27,409 nt of DNA from Deltaproteobacteria bacterium (lineage in GTDB: Bacteria; Desulfobacterota; G020345765): NCBI GenBank assembly GCA_030616835.1, contig JAUWWP010000006.1, positions 1 through 27,409 on the forward strand, written 5' to 3'. This document shows, piece after piece, positions 24,145-27,409 of this stretch (position 1 is its first letter; every line of letters begins with the position of its first letter). Below the pieces are notes generated by a model that saw nothing but the letters and a program-made list of their open reading frames with translations, ran no database searches and was not told the DNA's origin. The position numbers were made by a program, and so were the translations under genes.

Positions 24145-24336
24145 TTGCTGGCTCCGAGAATCTTTAAGAGCTTCATCGACATGCCTGGACTAGTTCATTA
24201 CGACGGGGAAAGATTCAATATAAGGATTCGCAAACGAGCCACCACCCCCATCCTCTTAGGAGTGAAAAAGCTGAAACAGGACATCCTGGTCCCGTGGCTT
24301 GCGAACAAACCGGTCAGAATTATCTGGACACCGTAA
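24145..24336 (+). pseudogene. Short orphan frame, possible transposase remnant
   Basis: A 63-codon frame reads FIDMPGLVHYDGERFNIRIRKRA...PVRIIWTP. The basic, beta-rich end resembles the C-termini of some DDE transposases, but I cannot name the family. It has no ribosome binding site and follows a GGGGACTGTCCCC palindrome (about 24124-24136) often seen near degenerate mobile DNA. The rest of 24094-24402 holds nothing else recognisable before the ligase ribosome binding site GGGAGG. Confidence 0.3.
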
Positions 24337-24402
24337 ATAATGACGCTTATAATGTCTGTGAAAATCGGTGTTTAACACCATTTTGGGAAAAGGGAGGACA
24401 CC

Positions 24403-26097
24403 ATGACCTATGACGAGAGACCCTGGCTGAAATCTTACGACGAAGGGGTCGAACCGGACATCGCGGTCCCTGATGTCACTGTGGCTTCGCTGCTTGACGA
24501 TAGCTTCTCTGATTTTGCGGAGCGCGCGGCTATGCACTTCATGGGCACCACCTTGACTTTCCAGCAACTGGATCTGTACTCCCGCCGATTCGCCACCTTC
24601 CTCGCCGAGATCGGATGCGGCCCCGGCGATGTGGTGGGGATCAACATGCCCAACACCCCCCAGTACCTTATCGCCCACGCCGGAACCCTCAGGGCCGGCT
24701 GCACAGCTACCGGGGTCTCGCCGCTGCTTACTCCCAGGGAGATGGCTTATCAGCTCAACGACTGCGGTGCCCGCGTCCTGGTAACCCTGGACGCCATCTT
24801 CGAGCATAGAGTCCTCAAGATCCAAGACAAAGTTCCCAAGCTCAGCCATGTGGTCGCAACCAGCATCGGGGATTTTATGCCCTGGATTAAGAAAACCCTC
24901 GGCAAGTTTCTGAAAAAGATTCCCACCGGCAAGGTGGTCCCCATACCTGATAAGACCGTGTTCACCTTCCCGGAACTTTTTAATAGATACCCTGCCAAAG
25001 TGCCAAACGCCGAGATCAAGCCCGAAAACACCTGCCTGGTTCAGTACACCGGCGGAACCACCGGGCTACCCAAGGGCGCTGAACTCACCCACAGGAATAT
25101 CGCGGCCAACATCCTCCAGAGCAAACAGTGGTTCGAGACCGAGCCCGGCGAGGAGATATATATCTCCGGCTTCCCCTTCTTCCATGTGGCCGGCCTGATC
25201 TTTGGCATGAGCGCCATGTGCTCGGGCAACACCCAGATCCTCATCCCCGACCCCAGGAACACCAGGCACATCTGCAAGGAGTTCGCGCGGTATTTGCCCA
25301 CAATCATGGCCAATGTTCCGTCGCTTTACCAGATGCTCCTCGAAGAGCCCATGTTCAAGACCCTGAACTTCTCCCAGGTCAAGGTCTGTGTCTCGGGGGC
25401 CGCTCCCTTTGCCGTGGAATCTCTCAAGGCGCTTGAGGCAGTGGTGGGCGAGGGCAAGGTTGTCGAGCTCTACGGCTTGACCGAGACCAGCCCGCTGCTC
25501 ACCATGAACCCCCACAAGGGCCTGAAGAAGATCGGCACGGTCGGAGTGCCTATCCAGAGTTCGCGCCTCAAGCTCGTGGACCTGGAAACGGGGACCAGAG
25601 AGGTCCCCATCGGTGAAGAAGGCGAAATCATTGCCCGGGGTCCCCAGGTGATGAAGGGCTATTACAACAAGCCCGAGGAGAGCGCCCATGCCCTGCGCGA
25701 GTTCCAAGAAGAGAAGTGGCTTTACACCGGCGATGTGGCCAAAATGGACGAAGATGGATACTTCACTATTGTGGACCGTGCCAAGGACATGCTCAATGTG
25801 GGCGGCTACAAGGTCTTTTCCCGCGAGGTTGAGGAGACTCTCTACGAGCATCCTGCGGTTGAGCTATGCGCCATCATTGGCGTGCCCAATCCCGACCGAC
25901 CGGGCAGCGAGCGCGTGAAGGCCATGATCCAACTCGCCTCCAGTTACAAGGACAGGGACCAGGGTGAGATCGAGCAGGAGATTATGGATTACTGCCGGGA
26001 GAACATGGCTCCTTATAAGGTGCCAAAGACTATCAAGTTCGTGGATGAGTTGCCGCTCACCCCGATCGGCAAGGTGGATAAGAAGGCCCTTCGATAA
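24403..26097 (+). CDS. AMP-forming acyl-CoA ligase (long-chain fatty acid / aryl-CoA synthetase type)
   Basis: This 564-residue ANL-superfamily enzyme activates a carboxylate with ATP and CoA. Motifs run in order: the P-loop-like A3 motif YTGGTTGLPKGAELTH (215-230), the aromatic-pocket segment FFHVAG, VSGAAP, the A5 motif ELYGLTETSP, A7 YTGDVAKMDEDGY, A8 DRAKDMLNVGGYKVFSREVE and the final A10 Lys in PIGKVDKKALR. All catalytic motifs are intact. Substrate preference (fatty, dicarboxylic or aromatic acid) is not decided by these motifs. ATG follows GGGAGGACACC. It is flanked by the HpaB/AbfD-like and crotonase genes, all on the plus strand, consistent with one degradation pathway, though long spacers argue against one tight operon. 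Confidence 0.9.
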   Translation: MTYDERPWLKSYDEGVEPDIAVPDVTVASLLDDSFSDFAERAAMHFMGTTLTFQQLDLYSRRFATFLAEIGCGPGDVVGINMPNTPQYLIAHAGTLRAGCTATGVSPLLTPREMAYQLNDCGARVLVTLDAIFEHRVLKIQDKVPKLSHVVATSIGDFMPWIKKTLGKFLKKIPTGKVVPIPDKTVFTFPELFNRYPAKVPNAEIKPENTCLVQYTGGTTGLPKGAELTHRNIAANILQSKQWFETEPGEEIYISGFPFFHVAGLIFGMSAMCSGNTQILIPDPRNTRHICKEFARYLPTIMANVPSLYQMLLEEPMFKTLNFSQVKVCVSGAAPFAVESLKALEAVVGEGKVVELYGLTETSPLLTMNPHKGLKKIGTVGVPIQSSRLKLVDLETGTREVPIGEEGEIIARGPQVMKGYYNKPEESAHALREFQEEKWLYTGDVAKMDEDGYFTIVDRAKDMLNVGGYKVFSREVEETLYEHPAVELCAIIGVPNPDRPGSERVKAMIQLASSYKDRDQGEIEQEIMDYCRENMAPYKVPKTIKFVDELPLTPIGKVDKKALR

Positions 26098-26434
26098 CCG
26101 TGAGAGAACAGGGCCGATATCAAACTTGGTTCTATTTGCAGACTGCAGAGCGTTCATAAAAAAGGGCTTATCACGAATTGTTGTGGGCAAACAATTAAAG
26201 CCTACTTCGCCGTAGTTCAGCCGCCGCTTTAGCTCCCGGCCTTCGCAGCCGCTTCGGCGGAGTAGGCCCGGCGAAGGTGGCTGGCTACGAAGGCTGAATC
26301 CAAATGTTAATAGATAGGATTCAAGTCCCTGCTATTCCCCGCTATTCCCTGAAGTATTTGCATTTTGCAATTTCTTTAGTACCAAGGGTTGAGAAGCCGT
26401 TTGTTGGCAATGTTAATTTTAAGGAGGTTTTGCA
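26098..26434. other. Spacer with a palindromic element
   Basis: It contains the second family B palindromic element (26198-26301), then an almost tandem GCTATTCCCC/GCTATTCCCT pair (about 26331-26350) and a small dyad TTGCA-TTT-TGCAA (26358-26370). No gene is seen. TAAGGAGG before 26435 is the ribosome binding site of the crotonase. Confidence 0.55.
26198..26301. repeat. Nested palindromic element, family B copy 2
   Basis: It begins AGCCTACTTCGCC and ends GGCTGGCTACGAAGGCTGAATCC, as does 2343-2430 apart from small changes. The centre differs (GCCGCTTCGGCGG hairpin in place of GTCCGCC/GGCGGAC). Confidence 0.65.
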
Positions 26435-27220
26435 ATGGGATATGAAACCATTCAGTTCAAGCAGGAGGGCCCGATTGGGATCTTGACCCTGAATCGCCCG
26501 GAGTGTTTGAATGCCATTAACTACCCAATGCGCGATGAGCTCCGGGGTTTCTTGATGGAGCGGCTTACCGACTACGATACCAGGGTGATTGTGATCACCG
26601 GCGCGGGGAGGGGCTTCTGCTCAGGCCTGGACATCAAAGACTCCACCATCACCAGCCCCGAAAACCGCTATACCCCCAAGTTGGCCTACGAGCTGCAGAG
26701 GCTATTCTCCGACATGATCCTCTTTATGCGGCGCTGTCCTCAGCCGATAATCGGAGCCATAAACGGGGCCGCGGTGGGAGCGGGGTTTTCCGTGGCCATG
26801 GCCTGCGACATCCGGCTGGCGGCGCCGGAGGCTAAGTTCTCGGCCGCTTACGTCAATATTGGCGTTGGCGGTGCGGACATGGGCTCCTCCTGGCTTTTGC
26901 CGAGGGCGGTGGGGACGGGCAACGCGGCGAGATACCTCCTGACCGGTGACTTATTCGGAGCCGAGGAGGCCCTCAGGATCGGGTTCGTCCAGGCCGTGGT
27001 TGAGAAGGAGAGGCTTGTGGAGGAAGCCATGAACCTGGCCCGGAATATGGCGGGTAAATCGCCGCTGGGCCTGAGACTCACCAAGGAGGCCCTGGACCGC
27101 AACACGGGCGGGATGAGCCTGGAGGACGCCATCCGCCTCGAGGACCGTAACCAGGCCATGTGCATTGCTCAGCTCGCAGCCCAGGCAGACGAGAACAATA
27201 AAGGGCCAGATCTTCATTGA
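26435..27220 (+). CDS. Crotonase-fold (enoyl-CoA hydratase/isomerase family) protein
   Basis: The 261-residue protein shows the crotonase signature: LNRPECLNAI, oxyanion-hole segments GRGFCSGLD (58-66) and INGAAVGAG (109-117), then CDIRLAAPEAKFSAAYVNIGV and the SSWLLPRAVG block. The two hydratase glutamates (rat Glu144 and Glu164) align with Ser119 and Tyr139, so simple syn-hydration is unlikely. Asp148 in GGADMGSS remains as a candidate acid/base, as in a known crotonase subgroup and reminiscent of dienoyl-CoA isomerase. ATG follows TAAGGAGGTTTTGCA. The stop is 16 bases before the QueG-like gene, so the two probably form an operon. Confidence 0.88.
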   Translation: MGYETIQFKQEGPIGILTLNRPECLNAINYPMRDELRGFLMERLTDYDTRVIVITGAGRGFCSGLDIKDSTITSPENRYTPKLAYELQRLFSDMILFMRRCPQPIIGAINGAAVGAGFSVAMACDIRLAAPEAKFSAAYVNIGVGGADMGSSWLLPRAVGTGNAARYLLTGDLFGAEEALRIGFVQAVVEKERLVEEAMNLARNMAGKSPLGLRLTKEALDRNTGGMSLEDAIRLEDRNQAMCIAQLAAQADENNKGPDLH

Positions 27221-27236
27221 GGAAGAGAGGGTAATC

Positions 27237-27409
27237 TTGGAAGAGCTCAAACAGAGGCTGCGCGAACTGGGCCGAGCCCAGGGGATTGAGCTTTTCGGGG
27301 TAGCGCCGGCTTTCAGATTAAGCGGTGCGCCCCGCGGCTTTCGGCCCGAGGATTATCTTCCCGGAGCAAAGAGCGTGATCGTTCTCGGTGCACATTTTCC
27401 CGAGGCAAC
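27237..27409 (+). CDS. QueG / epoxyqueuosine-reductase-like iron-sulfur protein, N-terminal part
   Basis: The 57 codons up to the window edge read LEELKQRLRELGRAQGIELFGVAP...PEDYLPGAKSVIVLGAHFP, the start typical of epoxyqueuosine reductase and related cobalamin/4Fe-4S reductases. The cluster-binding part is outside the window. The likely start is TTG 27237, after GGAAGAGAGGG; no ATG is available. It follows the crotonase gene by 16 bases, so it may supply or remove electrons for that pathway rather than modify tRNA. Confidence 0.65.
   Translation, partial: MEELKQRLRELGRAQGIELFGVAPAFRLSGAPRGFRPEDYLPGAKSVIVLGAHFPEA

Noticed and set aside
25066..25851. 261-codon minus-strand frame within the acyl-CoA ligase
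   Set aside because: It is the reverse of well-conserved ligase motifs and a composition-driven shadow.
26358..26370. TTGCA-TTT-TGCAA dyad as an operator for the crotonase
   Set aside because: Arms of five bases are too short to distinguish from chance in AT-rich DNA.

Overview
The window looks like an accessory and catabolic stretch of an anaerobic bacterial chromosome. The gene content (corrinoid methyl transfer, cobalamin-type radical SAM, ferredoxin and flavodoxin proteins, acyl-CoA enzymes) and the many short palindromic elements recall Desulfobacterota-like ('deltaproteobacterial') genomes. That assignment is an inference from style, not a phylogenetic result. There are about 20 recognisable protein genes, no rRNA, tRNA or CRISPR array that I can see, and an unusually dense set of intergenic repeats.

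Layout. 1-2038: a GC-rich unit holding the tail of a VOC (glyoxalase-fold) gene, a saccharopine-dehydrogenase-like oxidoreductase, and a complete VOC gene whose 3' end nearly repeats the first tail. 2440-4292 (minus): a UroD-family methyltransferase and a corrinoid protein with overlapping start and stop. 4529-7842 (plus): an SDR dehydrogenase, glycerol kinase and a TVP38/VTT membrane protein. 8214-9845 (minus): a radical SAM protein with a B12-binding-like N-terminus. 10284-13770: a visibly AT-rich island with an AbiE-type toxin-antitoxin pair and a truncated DUF1016 (YhcG-type) gene, bracketed by two copies of a ~120-bp repeat. 13919-16663: a MerB-like protein, a flavodoxin and a 4Fe-4S protein. 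17139-20457: an enolase-superfamily enzyme, a TrpB2-type tryptophan synthase beta chain and a GNAT acetyltransferase. 20729-27409: an alpha/beta hydrolase, an AEC transporter, a 4-hydroxybutyryl-CoA dehydratase/HpaB-family flavoprotein, an acyl-CoA ligase, a crotonase-fold enzyme and the start of a QueG-like iron-sulfur protein. The last group reads as a CoA-ester degradation module: ligase, flavoprotein and crotonase chemistry, with an iron-sulfur electron carrier.

Most interesting signals. (1) A 104-nt promoter-region cassette occurs twice with no gaps, about 75% identical by hand count. It lies before glycerol kinase and before the 4Fe-4S protein, and each copy has a near-consensus -35/-10 pair. 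(2) Two 24-bp inverted repeats sit upstream of abiEi, as expected for AbiEi autoregulation. (3) The AbiE/DUF1016 island is flanked by direct repeats and contains a fossil coding frame that overlaps the DUF1016 start. (4) Several enzymes lack signature catalytic residues: the AbfD-like protein lacks the cluster cysteines, the crotonase lacks both glutamates, and the MerB-like protein has Glu for Asp. (5) The VOC gene tail is duplicated, with a sharp switch from identity to synonymous-only differences. No single locus can be proven from sequence alone to be a new system.
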